Virus record (IMG/VR): IMGVR_UViG_3300022538_000539
Location: 51,400 to 115,399 of that record
Source of the DNA: a virus
Length of the DNA stretch: 64,000 nucleotides
Reading direction: 5' to 3' (one strand)
Part shown: positions 6,815 through 16,278 of the stretch, in pieces
Position numbering within the stretch: the stretch's first letter is position 1
How the letters are laid out: the number at the start of each line of letters is the position of its first letter
The notes under the pieces: generated by a model
Told to the model about the DNA's origin: nothing
The model's input: the letters and a program-made list of their open reading frames with translations, nothing else
Database searches by the model: none
Made by a program: the position numbers and the translations under genes

Positions 6815-9800
6815 TATTTTAACTCCTTTAGTTTCTTTATCTTATTCCCTGCTTTTGAATTAAAAACTAATCCACCCCTATCATTTTTCTCAAGATGCAT
6901 AGCATATATTTCTCCTACTTCTAAATATTCTTTATACTTTTTAGTAGCATCAGACCAAAAAATAACATTCTTGGCTATTTCATTTTCATCTGAAAGTTTA
7001 AGAAAAGTCATTATTTTGCCTTTTTTAGTTATCCAAAAATGATAATTCTCTATAACAGTAGCAAAAGAATAACTACTTCTTATAAATACTTTTTTTCTAT
7101 CTGATAAAGTTTTAAGATTATATTTTTTAATTATTGTTCTGTATTTATCAAAAAGATTTTCAAAAAGTCTACAATTTTTAATCTTTTTATCTAATACAAA
7201 CATTTCAGAAGCATATACTCTATCTTTTTCTTTTAAAACTTTTCCTATTATACTTACAGGTTTATTCATACCTTCTTCTAACATCCAAACCTTATATTTT
7301 TCAAATACTTCTGGTTTCATATTGACAGAAATAACTCCTTGTCCATTAGATATACTTAGATTACAATACATCCTTTCTGATTCTTTTGCACTAAATAATG
7401 TACTACCTTTTACATTTTTTACTGTTTCTTTATATTTTTTTGAATTAATACTCACAATAATACCTGATATAACAACTAAATCTCTTGCACATTCTATTAC
7501 TTTTACATAATTTTTTATATAATATTGTTTATAAAAATTACTTAAATTACTAATAAAATTTTGCTCAATCTTTCTCCATTTAGAAAAATTAATTAACTTT
7601 TTGATTACATCAGTAGAATATTCTTCTTTCATTGGTTTTGTATTTGCAACTTCATCTATAATTGTTATTTTCTTTTTTAATAAATCATCTAAATTATTTA
7701 AAGTTTCTATTTCATTTGGAAACCAACATTTAAAAACACCTGCTTTAATTAAATTTTTAATTCTTGCTGAATTTACTGTTCTTCGTTCAATTTTATCTAA
7801 AAAATCTATCCAATCTTTAAAAGTTTGTTTTTCAATAATGTGATTACTTGCTCTATTGCCCATCCCCATGATTTGATTAAAACCTTGTCTAATAGCATTT
7901 TTCTCGATAGAATATTCAATTGTAGATTTATTTATATCAGGTGGTAAAATTTCTATACCATATCTATTGCACTCTTGTAACAAGTTTTGTTCATTCTTTT
8001 TATCTACTATTAAATTGCTAATTAAAAATTCTAATGGATAATAAACTTTTAAATACATATTAATATATCCTAACAATGAATAAGCAACAGCATGTGCTTT
8101 ATTAAAAGTCCAACTTCCATAATGCATATATCCTCTGTACATATTGCTTGCAGTTATTCTTGGAATACCCTTCTTAACAGCATTTTCAATAAATTTATCT
8201 TGCTTATCCAAAAAATATTCTGCACCTAAAGTTTTACTTATTGCCTGTCTAATTTGCGATATTTCTATCCAATTAAAATTGCCTATATTAGATAAAATTT
8301 CCATTAGTTGTTCTTGAAAAATTACTTCACCATAAGTAGATTTTAAAATATGTTCTATATCAGGATGTTCATATTTAATTTTTTTTCTACCTTTTTGTAC
8401 ATCTATATATCTTTTAGTAGCACCAGAACCAAGAGTTCCAGGTCTAGAAATAGCATTAGCATGTGCTAAATGTTCAAATTTAGTGATTTCCATATTATTA
8501 CATAATTTACGAAAAGCATATGTATCAAATTGAAAAATACCAATAGTATTTGCTTTATCAAATTCTTTTATTATTTTTTTATCATCTAACTTTAAATTAT
8601 ATACATCTATATCCTTATTGTGTCTTTTCTTAATTAAATCTAAAGTTTTTTGTATAATAGTAAGATTAGATAATCCTAATACATCGAGTTTAAGAAGATT
8701 TAATTCTCCTTCTTTACTATCATTCTTATCAAATGGTATTGCTGTTCCTAAATTAGTTCTTATTAAACCACAATATTCAGTTAAATCTTGTAGCGAAATT
8801 ATTAAACCAGCAGCATGTACACCATGATGTCGTACTCGTCCTTCTAATTTTTGTGCTACTTTTATTACTTGTGGATATTTATTGGCAAATATTTTTGCTT
8901 CTTTAAATGTTTTAATACTATCTTCTATTGTAAATGTCTGATGTGTTTTTGCGAAAGACCCTTGTAAAATATATTTAGTGATTTTATTTGCTTCTTTAAG
9001 CGGAACATCAAATACTCTACACACATCTTTTAATACAGCTCTACCTTTTAAAAGAGAATGCGTAATCATATGTGCTACATGATTTTTGCCATATTTTCTT
9101 TTTAAATATTCTTTAATTTCATGTCTTCGGTTATCTTGAAAATCTATGTCAATATCAGGCAAATCATCTCTACTTGGTGAAATAAATCTAAAAAACAATA
9201 AATTATGTTTTATTGGGTCAACATTTGTTATATTTAAGCAATAAGCAAGTAATGAACTTGCAACAGAACCACGTGCTGTACCTACCATAATTATTTGTGA
9301 TTTTGCCCACTTAATTAAATCCCAGACAATTAAAAAATATTTTTCAAACTGTAAACTTGTTATTAAATCATATTCTTCTTTAAGTCGTTTTAAATATTCC
9401 TTTTTTTGATGCAAATTTTTGTTTTTTAAACCCTGAAAAGATAAATACCAAAGCCATTCTTTATAATTATTAAATTTTTTTGGTAAAAATAAACTAGGAA
9501 GCATTTTATGTATGCTAGGTATTTTAAAATCTATATTGATTTTATTGGCAATTTTTAAAGTATTATTCATTGCTTCTTTAATAATTTTATCACTTATTTT
9601 AGAATGATATTTTTTACAAGTATCAATCATTTCATCTGCTGTTTTTAAATATATTCCTTCCAAATCAAAAATTGTTCTATTTTTATCATAGTATTTTTCT
9701 TTATATCCTATACAATGCATAACATCTCTTACCCATGAATCATTTTGATTAAGATAATGTATATCATTTGTTAGCACAAGAGGAAGTTTATATCTTTTAC

Positions 9801-10422
9801 TTAATTCTATTAAAGATAAATTAACCATTCTTTGTGCATCCATATTATGTGGTTGTAATTCTAAATAATAATCATCTTTAAATAATTTTTTCATAAATTT
9901 AATATGCTTATCTATCTTAACAAAATTATTATTCTGTATATTATAACCTAAAAAACCATCTCCACAACCAGACAAAGCAATTAAATTACTAGTTTGAATT
10001 TGATTAAGATAATCCCAAGAAATTCTTGGTTTATAATAAAAATGATTTTCATCATTAGCATAACTAATTAATTTGCAAAGTTCTTTAAAACCCTCATAAT
10101 TTTTTGTAAGTAATACAAGATGATATACTGTTTGTTTTATAGTCCTAAATCCTTGTTTTTTCTCTTCATCTACAACTTGAATGCCTTTTGTATTAGCATC
10201 TTGAACTACATAAAATTCACAACCAAGAATTGGTTTAATATTTTTTTCTTTACAATTTTTATAAAATCTCCATAATCCAGAAATACTAGCATGGTCTGTA
10301 AGAGCAAGTGCTTTAAAACCTAATTGATGTGCTTTTTCAACTAATTCTTTGGGTTTAGGAATAGCATCGAATAAACTAAAATGTGAGTGACAATGTAAAT
10401 GTACAAAATCTTTATTTTTCAT
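6814..10422 (-). CDS. dnaE: DNA polymerase III alpha subunit (DnaE) with PHP domain
   Basis: A C-family replicative polymerase of about 1200 residues. The N-terminal PHP domain shows HLHCHSHFSLFDA, ALTDHASISG, GCEFYV, HLVLLTKN, SGCGDG and TNDIHYL, so the metal-site motifs look intact. The palm has GTARGSVASSL, PDIDIDFQD (two catalytic Asp) and KLDVLGLS (third Asp). Helix-hairpin-helix and OB-like parts follow. No separate epsilon exonuclease is seen in the window, so the PHP domain may proofread. I prefer ATG 10422 (MKNKDFVHLHCH) to the TTG at 10458, which overlaps the upstream gene. It works with DnaN (53710), DnaB (17508) and primase (13883). Confidence 0.95.
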   Translation of the reverse strand: MKNKDFVHLHCHSHFSLFDAIPKPKELVEKAHQLGFKALALTDHASISGLWRFYKNCKEKNIKPILGCEFYVVQDANTKGIQVVDEEKKQGFRTIKQTVYHLVLLTKNYEGFKELCKLISYANDENHFYYKPRISWDYLNQIQTSNLIALSGCGDGFLGYNIQNNNFVKIDKHIKFMKKLFKDDYYLELQPHNMDAQRMVNLSLIELSKRYKLPLVLTNDIHYLNQNDSWVRDVMHCIGYKEKYYDKNRTIFDLEGIYLKTADEMIDTCKKYHSKISDKIIKEAMNNTLKIANKINIDFKIPSIHKMLPSLFLPKKFNNYKEWLWYLSFQGLKNKNLHQKKEYLKRLKEEYDLITSLQFEKYFLIVWDLIKWAKSQIIMVGTARGSVASSLLAYCLNITNVDPIKHNLLFFRFISPSRDDLPDIDIDFQDNRRHEIKEYLKRKYGKNHVAHMITHSLLKGRAVLKDVCRVFDVPLKEANKITKYILQGSFAKTHQTFTIEDSIKTFKEAKIFANKYPQVIKVAQKLEGRVRHHGVHAAGLIISLQDLTEYCGLIRTNLGTAIPFDKNDSKEGELNLLKLDVLGLSNLTIIQKTLDLIKKRHNKDIDVYNLKLDDKKIIKEFDKANTIGIFQFDTYAFRKLCNNMEITKFEHLAHANAISRPGTLGSGATKRYIDVQKGRKKIKYEHPDIEHILKSTYGEVIFQEQLMEILSNIGNFNWIEISQIRQAISKTLGAEYFLDKQDKFIENAVKKGIPRITASNMYRGYMHYGSWTFNKAHAVAYSLLGYINMYLKVYYPLEFLISNLIVDKKNEQNLLQECNRYGIEILPPDINKSTIEYSIEKNAIRQGFNQIMGMGNRASNHIIEKQTFKDWIDFLDKIERRTVNSARIKNLIKAGVFKCWFPNEIETLNNLDDLLKKKITIIDEVANTKPMKEEYSTDVIKKLINFSKWRKIEQNFISNLSNFYKQYYIKNYVKVIECARDLVVISGIIVSINSKKYKETVKNVKGSTLFSAKESERMYCNLSISNGQGVISVNMKPEVFEKYKVWMLEEGMNKPVSIIGKVLKEKDRVYASEMFVLDKKIKNCRLFENLFDKYRTIIKKYNLKTLSDRKKVFIRSSYSFATVIENYHFWITKKGKIMTFLKLSDENEIAKNVIFWSDATKKYKEYLEVGEIYAMHLEKNDRGGLVFNSKAGNKIKKLKELK

Positions 10423-10445
10423 TATTTCATATTCCAATGTTTTTT

Positions 10446-10967
10446 TTACCCTGTCCAAATATATTTTTTAAAAGTTCCATTTTTTATTTCTTTTAAGTGT
10501 TGTTTTAATGCTTCAATTCCATTAGCATAACCTATACAAGCATGAGCCATCATTAAGTTTAACTTTCTATACATTACATTAGAATAAGCAAGTATAGGAG
10601 TTTTAACTTGATAAGCAATTCCCATTTCAAATGCAACACTACAATCCCAATCATCTATTATAGCCAATACAAAATCTGCATTTTTTACTTCTTTTATATT
10701 TCTATTAAATGCTTTTTGACGTTCTTTGAAAGAATCAAAATTTACAATAAGATTATCATCTTTTGGACTAAATACTTCAAATCCAAAATGTTCACATAAT
10801 AATTTAAGAGTATCTACTAACTTCTGTTGCTTGTCATTAAAAAATGGAGCAACAAGATAAATTCTTTTTTTACTTTCCTTTTTTACTTCTATATTCATAC
10901 CACTAAATAAATCTTTTGTTTTTATTTTTTTCTTTTTTTCTGTTAATACAATATTTTCTTTATTCAT
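10446..10967 (-). CDS. Nucleoside 2-deoxyribosyltransferase-like protein
   Basis: 173 residues. After a basic N-terminal tail of about 35 residues comes a Rossmann-like domain: RIYLVAPFFNDKQQKLVDTL, NIKEVKNADFVLAIID, and DWDCSVAFEMGIAYQVKTPIL, the D-x-G/S-x-x-x-E-x-G signature of nucleoside 2-deoxyribosyltransferases (Glu nucleophile in FEMG). It probably handles deoxynucleosides, for nucleotide salvage or modified-base metabolism. Located between HTH/SSB genes and dnaE. Confidence 0.85.
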   Translation of the reverse strand: MNKENIVLTEKKKKIKTKDLFSGMNIEVKKESKKRIYLVAPFFNDKQQKLVDTLKLLCEHFGFEVFSPKDDNLIVNFDSFKERQKAFNRNIKEVKNADFVLAIIDDWDCSVAFEMGIAYQVKTPILAYSNVMYRKLNLMMAHACIGYANGIEALKQHLKEIKNGTFKKYIWTG

Positions 10968-10993
10968 TTTTTCTCCTTTTTTATTATTTAATT

Positions 10994-11167
10994 TTACTTA
11001 CTAGTTGGTGATTGCATTTTATAATCGTCAATTATTCCTTTCTCTGTCTTATCTAAAAAAAATCTTAATGTAGAAAGACTTAATTTAAGTTCTTCTGCAA
11101 ATTCAGCTTCAGACATATAACCTCTATAGAAACTAATTAATAATTCAAAGAACTGTTCTATTTTCAT
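10994..11167 (-). CDS. Mini helix-turn-helix protein (57 aa), copy 1
   Basis: MKIEQFFELLISFYRGYMSE, then AEFAEELKLSLSTLRFFLDK, a compact HTH (AEELKLSxSTLRxxL), then a short tail. The start is set by a strong SD (AAAAGGAG) 6 nt upstream. Two paralogs of the same length lie at 34358 and 55654, sharing xxFFELLI, G-x-(M/I)-(S/T)-(E/K) and the HTH. Probably a DNA-binding regulator; no target is known. Confidence 0.8.
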   Translation of the reverse strand: MKIEQFFELLISFYRGYMSEAEFAEELKLSLSTLRFFLDKTEKGIIDDYKMQSPTSK

Positions 11168-11193
11168 TTTTTCTCCTTTTCTAATAATTTTAT

Positions 11194-11406
11194 TTATCTA
11201 ATACTTCCTCTTTGTGTCACTAAAGATAATTCATTTAATTGCTTTGCTATTTTATTAATATCTGCTTTTTCATAAACCACTAATTGTTGAATAGTTATAG
11301 GTTTTGAATAATTCTTTAATATATTTTTCATTTCAATTTCTAAATCAAATGTTTTTGTTTTTAATTTAGATATATCTTTTTTTATTTTTTCTAGTTCTTT
11401 TTCCAT
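11194..11406 (-). CDS. Hypothetical coiled-coil protein (70 aa)
   Basis: MEKELEKIKKDISKLKTKT forms an amphipathic coiled coil, followed by a short winged-helix-like segment PITIQQLVVYEKADINKIAKQ. No family recognised. It sits between the mini-HTH gene and the cytosine methyltransferase, with its own AAGGAG-like SD. Confidence 0.75.
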   Translation of the reverse strand: MEKELEKIKKDISKLKTKTFDLEIEMKNILKNYSKPITIQQLVVYEKADINKIAKQLNELSLVTQRGSIR

Positions 11407-11474
11407 TTTTCTCCCTCAAAATAGTTTAGGTTTATTATTTATGTTTCATAAAATACCAATAATTCATCTTAGTA

Positions 11475-12383
11475 TCATAATAATAATCTTCTTCCTATTT
11501 CAGTTATTACATTTGTAGTTACTGCATTACCCAACATTTTATATCTCTGTGTATCACTTACTCCCTCTGTCCAACCATCAGGGAAACCTTGCAGTCTTTC
11601 ACATTCTGTTGGAGTTAATCTTCTAATTTTAGAATCTTCAATCATTGGAATATGATGTCCACCACTTGAAGTTGGTATAGTAGGACTTATTCCTTTTTTG
11701 TTATATGTTCTATATGCTTGTCCTCCATCTCTGATTTTTTCAAGAACATAGGTTTCATTGGAAAATCCTGTGGAATAGTTTGTCCGGAGTGTATTACTAA
11801 CTTGTTCTGAAAATTTTTGCTTCTTGTCATTATTAAATTCATTTGTATTTCTGAAAGGAAATACTTTTGGTCTACTTGTTCCTCTAATATGTCCAATAAT
11901 GAACACTCTTTCCCTATTCTGTGGGACTCCGAAATTCTTGCTGTTAAGCACCTGCCATTGAAGGTCATACCCCAATTCATCAAGGGTTGAGAGCATAATC
12001 TTGAAGGTTCTTCCTTTGTCGTGTGACAAAAGTCCTTTGACATTTTCAAGAAGTAAATATCTTGGTTTTTTGGCATTGAGTATCCTTGCGATATCAAAGA
12101 AGAGAGTGCCTCGTGTATCTTCAAATCCTTTTCTGTGCCCAGCAATTGAGAAAGCTTGGCAAGGAAATCCTGCTGTGAGTAAGTCGTGATTGGGGACTTC
12201 AGTAGCTTCAATTGTTCTGATGTCTCTTGTATCTGGTTTTTCTCCAAAGTTTTTTTCATAGATTTTGACTGCGTATTTATTCCATTCATTTGCCCAAACA
12301 TATTCATATTTTCCTGTTTTTTCAAGCCCATATCTAAATCCACCTATACCTGCAAAAAGTTCTACTAATTTTATATTTTTCAT
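11475..12383 (-). CDS. DNA (cytosine-5) methyltransferase
   Basis: A 302-residue C5 cytosine methyltransferase with motifs in canonical order: LFAGIGGFRYGLE (I), TAGFPCQAFSIAG (IV, catalytic Cys), LENVKGLLSHD (VI), QNRERVFIIG (VIII), a short target-recognition region, then LTPTECERLQGFPDGWT (IX) and MLGNAVTTNV (X). No cognate restriction enzyme is adjacent, so it likely protects phage DNA. Base composition and codon use are visibly more GC-rich than in neighbours between about 11880 and 12330, suggesting recent acquisition. Confidence 0.95.
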   Translation of the reverse strand: MKNIKLVELFAGIGGFRYGLEKTGKYEYVWANEWNKYAVKIYEKNFGEKPDTRDIRTIEATEVPNHDLLTAGFPCQAFSIAGHRKGFEDTRGTLFFDIARILNAKKPRYLLLENVKGLLSHDKGRTFKIMLSTLDELGYDLQWQVLNSKNFGVPQNRERVFIIGHIRGTSRPKVFPFRNTNEFNNDKKQKFSEQVSNTLRTNYSTGFSNETYVLEKIRDGGQAYRTYNKKGISPTIPTSSGGHHIPMIEDSKIRRLTPTECERLQGFPDGWTEGVSDTQRYKMLGNAVTTNVITEIGRRLLL

Positions 12384-12406
12384 TTTTCATTCTCTTAATA
12401 AAATTT

Positions 12407-13021
12407 TTAAAAACTAGCAATTTCAGAACTAGATGTACTATCGTTTTCCTCATCAAAAGAATTATAAGTTTTTACAATTGATTCTATATCTTGTTTGTTG
12501 TAAATACGAATAGTATCTTTCAACTCAGAAAATTGTTTCATATCTACCTTTGGTGCTTTTGTTGGACTTTCTGGAATAAAATAATATTTTGTATCTAATC
12601 CTCCACCTTTTCTTGTAATCTCATAATCCCTATCAATAAGAGTGCCATACTTATTATATAATACTCCCAAATCAGTCATTACTCTTATTCCCTGAATTAT
12701 TCTTTCTACTTGTTTAGTATTTTTGTTCCATATATAAGTAGTAAATCTATATGTTTTCTTTTTTATATTACTATCACTTTCCATACACAATGGACATGGC
12801 TCTTTATCACTAATACAAGGTATATTGCGATAATAATTTACTTTCCTTTTAACAATCCTATGTTCATACCATTGAACAAATTTATCAGCATCTAATAGAA
12901 ATCTTACTGTTGTTTTTTGTCCTGATTCAAGTTTAAATAATGGTACACCTTCACGAGATGATTCATATTTATCTATTGCTTTGTTTAGAAAATCTAAACC
13001 TTCAGACAAAATTTTACTCAT
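12407..13021 (-). CDS. Single-stranded DNA-binding protein, gp32-like
   Basis: 204 residues from ATG 13021, chosen because AAAGGAG stands 6 nt upstream; an upstream in-frame ATG gives a basic extension overlapping the next gene. SGQKTTVRFLLDADKF is the first OB-fold strand. CISDKEPCPLCMESD supplies Cys residues for a structural zinc. The tail DEENDSTSSSEIASF is acidic and disordered, as in SSBs that recruit partners. The layout matches phage T4 gp32-type SSBs. It would coat ssDNA for the replisome and the RecA-like protein. Confidence 0.75.
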   Translation of the reverse strand: MSKILSEGLDFLNKAIDKYESSREGVPLFKLESGQKTTVRFLLDADKFVQWYEHRIVKRKVNYYRNIPCISDKEPCPLCMESDSNIKKKTYRFTTYIWNKNTKQVERIIQGIRVMTDLGVLYNKYGTLIDRDYEITRKGGGLDTKYYFIPESPTKAPKVDMKQFSELKDTIRIYNKQDIESIVKTYNSFDEENDSTSSSEIASF

Positions 13022-13025
13022 TTGT

Positions 13026-13247
13026 TTACTCCTTTGATTTTTTATATTTTTTGCATTTAGTACCATAATTAGTACTACGTTCTAAAAGTTCAATCATACT
13101 TTCTTTTTTAAAAATATCTTCTTCACACCTTACGAATAAAGAATTTATAACAATACAATTACTACAATTTAAACAACACTCTGTATTTTCCTCTAAAAGT
13201 TTATCAATCAGATAAATTAATTGACTTTTAGAAAGATTATTTTTCAT
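13026..13247 (-). CDS. Cys-rich hypothetical protein (73 aa)
   Basis: ENTECCLNCSNCIVINSLFVRC and a late TKCKKYK contain about seven Cys, suggesting a small zinc-binding module. The gene lies directly upstream of SSB (5-nt spacing). No family recognised. The region upstream holds a possible promoter and a strong SD (AAAGGAGGAAAG). Confidence 0.75.
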   Translation of the reverse strand: MKNNLSKSQLIYLIDKLLEENTECCLNCSNCIVINSLFVRCEEDIFKKESMIELLERSTNYGTKCKKYKKSKE

Positions 13248-13288
13248 TTTACTTTCCTCCTTTAAAAATATTTAAACTCCTTTATATA

Positions 13289-13317
13289 ATTATACTAAAA
13301 AAAGCATTATTTTTCTT
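13289..13317 (-). promoter_or_regulatory. Candidate promoter (weak -35)
   Basis: TATAAT at 13289-13294 on the minus strand in the same TATAATTATAT context as the strong promoters further right. The hexamer 17 bp upstream (AAGAAA) is a poor -35. It lies in the only intergenic gap of this area (13248-13327), upstream of the Cys-rich protein and SSB. Confidence 0.4.
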
Positions 13318-13327
13318 TAACTATTTT

Positions 13328-13876
13328 TTATATCTCATTTCCCCAAACATCCCAACCTTTAGTTTTTTGTCTTGCAAATAACTCTATTCGAGGCAAATCA
13401 CCAGAACATCTAACTATTAAATCTCTTATTTCAGGAGGTTTTTGAGAATGTTTTAATCTATTACTTATAAACCAAGTACTTTGTTTTCTATCTCTCGTAT
13501 GAAACTTGCCTTTAACACCAAAAATAAGATGTTCTGAACTATTCCTAAAATAATATCCTAATGAAATCTGTGGTTTACACCAAGTAATAATATTCATTGG
13601 TCTAAAACCCCACTCTTTACACACTTTAATAGCATCTCCATCCATCAAATGTCTTGATGTAGTCCATAAATACAGATGACAATTTTTTTCAGTTAATTGT
13701 TTAACAGGCAAAGAACAAATCTCTTCTATAGACATTGTGTCATAATGAGCTTCAGGTTTGCTTTTTTGTCTATCCCAAAATCCTGTCTTAAAATGCCATG
13801 GTGGGTCGGCATATATTATTTGATATTTTTTATTAGGAAATGGTATTTTTTTTATTTTAGTTTTTATTTTTCTCAC
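13328..13876 (-). CDS. MT-A70 family adenine methyltransferase
   Basis: 182 residues. IIYADPPWHFKTG carries the D-P-P-W catalytic motif of MT-A70 adenine N6 methyltransferases. HLYLWTTSRHLMDGDAI, MNIITWCKP and SEHLIFGVKGKF are typical later segments. Phage members usually act on DNA. It lies between primase and SSB genes and could give the replicated genome an N6-methyladenine mark. Confidence 0.92.
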   Translation of the reverse strand: MRKIKTKIKKIPFPNKKYQIIYADPPWHFKTGFWDRQKSKPEAHYDTMSIEEICSLPVKQLTEKNCHLYLWTTSRHLMDGDAIKVCKEWGFRPMNIITWCKPQISLGYYFRNSSEHLIFGVKGKFHTRDRKQSTWFISNRLKHSQKPPEIRDLIVRCSGDLPRIELFARQKTKGWDVWGNEI

Positions 13877-13882
13877 CTCTTT

Positions 13883-14803
13883 TTATTTTTTTAATCTATT
13901 CAATTTTACTTTAAAATAATTTATTTTATTGGACAGAATTTCTTTAATTTCTTTTTCAGAACATTCACGAATATCCTTTCTATTATTAGGTAATTTAGTT
14001 AAATAAATTGGAATTTTACTAGATAATTTTTCAATTATTTTCTTAGTACCTCTTACGCCACCATCATCATTATCAAGACACAGAGTTATGCAATCAAAAT
14101 ATTGAGTTATTAATTCTACTTGTTTATCAGAAATAAGATTTCCCATTATAGCAACAGCATTTCTATATCCGTATTGATAAAGCCAAATTACATCCAATGA
14201 ACCTTCTACTATAATTCCATCTCTACTTTCTAATTTATTACTACCAAATAAGAAAAGACTTTTTTTAAAATCACGCATATATTTGTATCTGGGTTCTCCC
14301 ATCATTTTTCTATAAATTATTCCTACTAATTGATTAAGATTATTTCTTACAGGAATAGTTATTGCCCATTCTTTTTTAAAAAAACCTATTTCCCATTCTT
14401 TTAATATATCTTCTCCAAAACCTTCTCTATACAACCATTTATGTCTAAATCTATAATTGTCTAAAATTGAATCTTGAAGAATTTTTATTTTTTTAGTTTG
14501 TGAAGTTATTTTTTTAGTTAGTTTTGATGTAGTCTTAGATGCCATTTTTTTAACTAACAATATCGCTTGCCATCTAAATATACCTTCCATTTTGCTTACA
14601 AAAGTATATAAATCACCTTTTTCTCCACACCCAAAACATTGCCATATACCTTTGCTTCTACTCATAGAAAAACTTCGTTGTGTATCCCGGTGAAATGGAC
14701 ACAAAGCCATAAGTTGTTCCTGATTAATAGTTAATTGATTTAAATTATAATATCTTAAAACATCTGCTGGGTCAATTTCTAAGAAAAAATCTTTTAATCT
14801 CAT
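13883..14803 (-). CDS. dnaG: DNA primase, DnaG type
   Basis: 306 residues. The N-terminal zinc-binding domain has ALCPFHRDTQRSFSM and WQCFGCGEKGDLYTFV (CHC2 pattern). A linker and RNA-polymerase core follow, with TOPRIM motifs GIIVEGSLDVIWLYQ (catalytic Glu) and ITLCLDNDDGGVRG (D-x-D type). It lacks the long C-terminal helicase-binding domain of cellular DnaG. It makes primers for DnaE with the DnaB helicase at 17508. ATG overlaps the stop of the upstream methyltransferase (ATGA). Confidence 0.93.
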   Translation of the reverse strand: MRLKDFFLEIDPADVLRYYNLNQLTINQEQLMALCPFHRDTQRSFSMSRSKGIWQCFGCGEKGDLYTFVSKMEGIFRWQAILLVKKMASKTTSKLTKKITSQTKKIKILQDSILDNYRFRHKWLYREGFGEDILKEWEIGFFKKEWAITIPVRNNLNQLVGIIYRKMMGEPRYKYMRDFKKSLFLFGSNKLESRDGIIVEGSLDVIWLYQYGYRNAVAIMGNLISDKQVELITQYFDCITLCLDNDDGGVRGTKKIIEKLSSKIPIYLTKLPNNRKDIRECSEKEIKEILSNKINYFKVKLNRLKK

Positions 14804-16275
14804 TTTTCTGCCTTAATCCTTGCATTAGCAATTTCTATATATTCTTTATTTGTTTCAAAACCTAAATATCTTCTATTTAATATCTTACAAGCAATAGCAG
14901 TAGTTCCAGAACCAATAAAAGGGTCAAAAATTATATCTCCTTCTCTACTTCCAAGAATAATAAGATAAGACATTAATTTAATTGGTTTAACAGTTGGATG
15001 TATATTTTTAATTGGAGTAGGTCTTGTCTTGTAAGGAACATTCCTTATATCTTGTCCTTTATCTCTACCTTTAATTCTTGTCTTTTTAAATTCTTCTAAT
15101 CCTCTATTCTTTTCACTCTTACTTGCTTTAGGAACTATTAAGAAGGGAAAAGTATCTTTAACACCTTTTGAAACTGCCCAAGCATCTAAATCAAAATATC
15201 TACTATAACTCCCTTGTCCTTTTGGTTTCTTTTTATCAACTTCGCCTGTTGGTTTAAATCCATAGCCATTTCCTCTACTGTGTTTTCCTCTTCCACCTAT
15301 TCCACCATCTTTGCGAATTTTCCCATCATTTAACACATCATCACTAACTAATAGATTTGCAGGAAAGCGACCTTTAATATCCGACCTACAAGGTTTAGGA
15401 GGTATTCCTTTTCCACCACCATAAATAGTTTGTGGAACTTTATTATTTCTTAATTTAGTCCCACTTTTTAAATCTTTCTCACTTTTGTAAGGCATTTTAC
15501 AATCATCTAACCAAGTTATCCCCTTTCTATTCTCTAATGCTTGGTCAATATAAGTCTTTTCTGACAATGGTTTCATAGCAACAATAATAATTTCTACTGC
15601 TGGTTTAGGTTGAAAACCTGCATAAGAACCTTCTAATTTTTGTGCTTGTGGAGAAACTCTTTCTTTAATTTCATATACTTGTTTCATACTATGTTCGTGC
15701 CAACCTCTTTTTGGTTCAAAACCAGTAGGACTTGTTCCATTTTTTCTTATTTCTTTAATTGGAGCAAATTCTTTCCACGCTATCTCAAATTCTTTTTTAG
15801 TCGGTTTCTTACCTAATTTTTTAGTTAATTGTTTTCTACATTCTCGTTTGTCTACCATCTTACTTATATTACCTGCTTTTGGAAATCCACTTGCATAAGT
15901 CCAATAGATAGAAGTAAAACCTGTATTAAATCCTGCTTCGGATAATGCCTGAATCTGTGTCATTAGAACATCTTGACGAGACGAACACATTATAAAAGCA
16001 AAACCACCTGGTTTTAAAATTCTTAAACACTCTTTCCAGACTGGCACAAAAAATTCCATCATTGCATTAGTGCTATGTCTTGGTAATTGTTTAAATCCTT
16101 TTTTGTGTTGGTATGCACCTTTTGGTTCAAAAGTATCCCATTTCTTTCCCATAAATGCTATTCCATAAGGTGGGTCAGTTCCTATTAAGTCTACTTTATT
16201 GCTTGGAATATATTGCATTAATTTTTCACAATCACCACAATATATTTTATCTAGTTCGAATTTGCCTAATTTCAT
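14800..16275 (-). CDS. Site-specific DNA methyltransferase (N4-cytosine/N6-adenine, beta class)
   Basis: A 491-residue amino-methyltransferase. GTDPPYGIAF (motif IV) is near residue 35 and DPFIGSGTTAIACKI (motif I) is at the C-terminus, the order of the beta class. NIHPTVKPIKLMSYLI is the motif preceding the SAM pocket. About 250 residues between them form a large target-recognition region with WTYASGFPKAGNISKM and GSYSRYFDLDAW, both common in phage orphan methyltransferases. Probably self-protection of the phage genome. ATGA overlap with primase. Confidence 0.93.
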   Translation of the reverse strand: MKLGKFELDKIYCGDCEKLMQYIPSNKVDLIGTDPPYGIAFMGKKWDTFEPKGAYQHKKGFKQLPRHSTNAMMEFFVPVWKECLRILKPGGFAFIMCSSRQDVLMTQIQALSEAGFNTGFTSIYWTYASGFPKAGNISKMVDKRECRKQLTKKLGKKPTKKEFEIAWKEFAPIKEIRKNGTSPTGFEPKRGWHEHSMKQVYEIKERVSPQAQKLEGSYAGFQPKPAVEIIIVAMKPLSEKTYIDQALENRKGITWLDDCKMPYKSEKDLKSGTKLRNNKVPQTIYGGGKGIPPKPCRSDIKGRFPANLLVSDDVLNDGKIRKDGGIGGRGKHSRGNGYGFKPTGEVDKKKPKGQGSYSRYFDLDAWAVSKGVKDTFPFLIVPKASKSEKNRGLEEFKKTRIKGRDKGQDIRNVPYKTRPTPIKNIHPTVKPIKLMSYLIILGSREGDIIFDPFIGSGTTAIACKILNRRYLGFETNKEYIEIANARIKAEK

Positions 16276-16278
16276 ATT

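Noticed and set aside
11687-12343. 218-residue open frame on the minus strand overlapping the cytosine methyltransferase
   Set aside because: Shadow of the methyltransferase in another frame, open because of the GC-richer codon use; no SD or recognisable domain.
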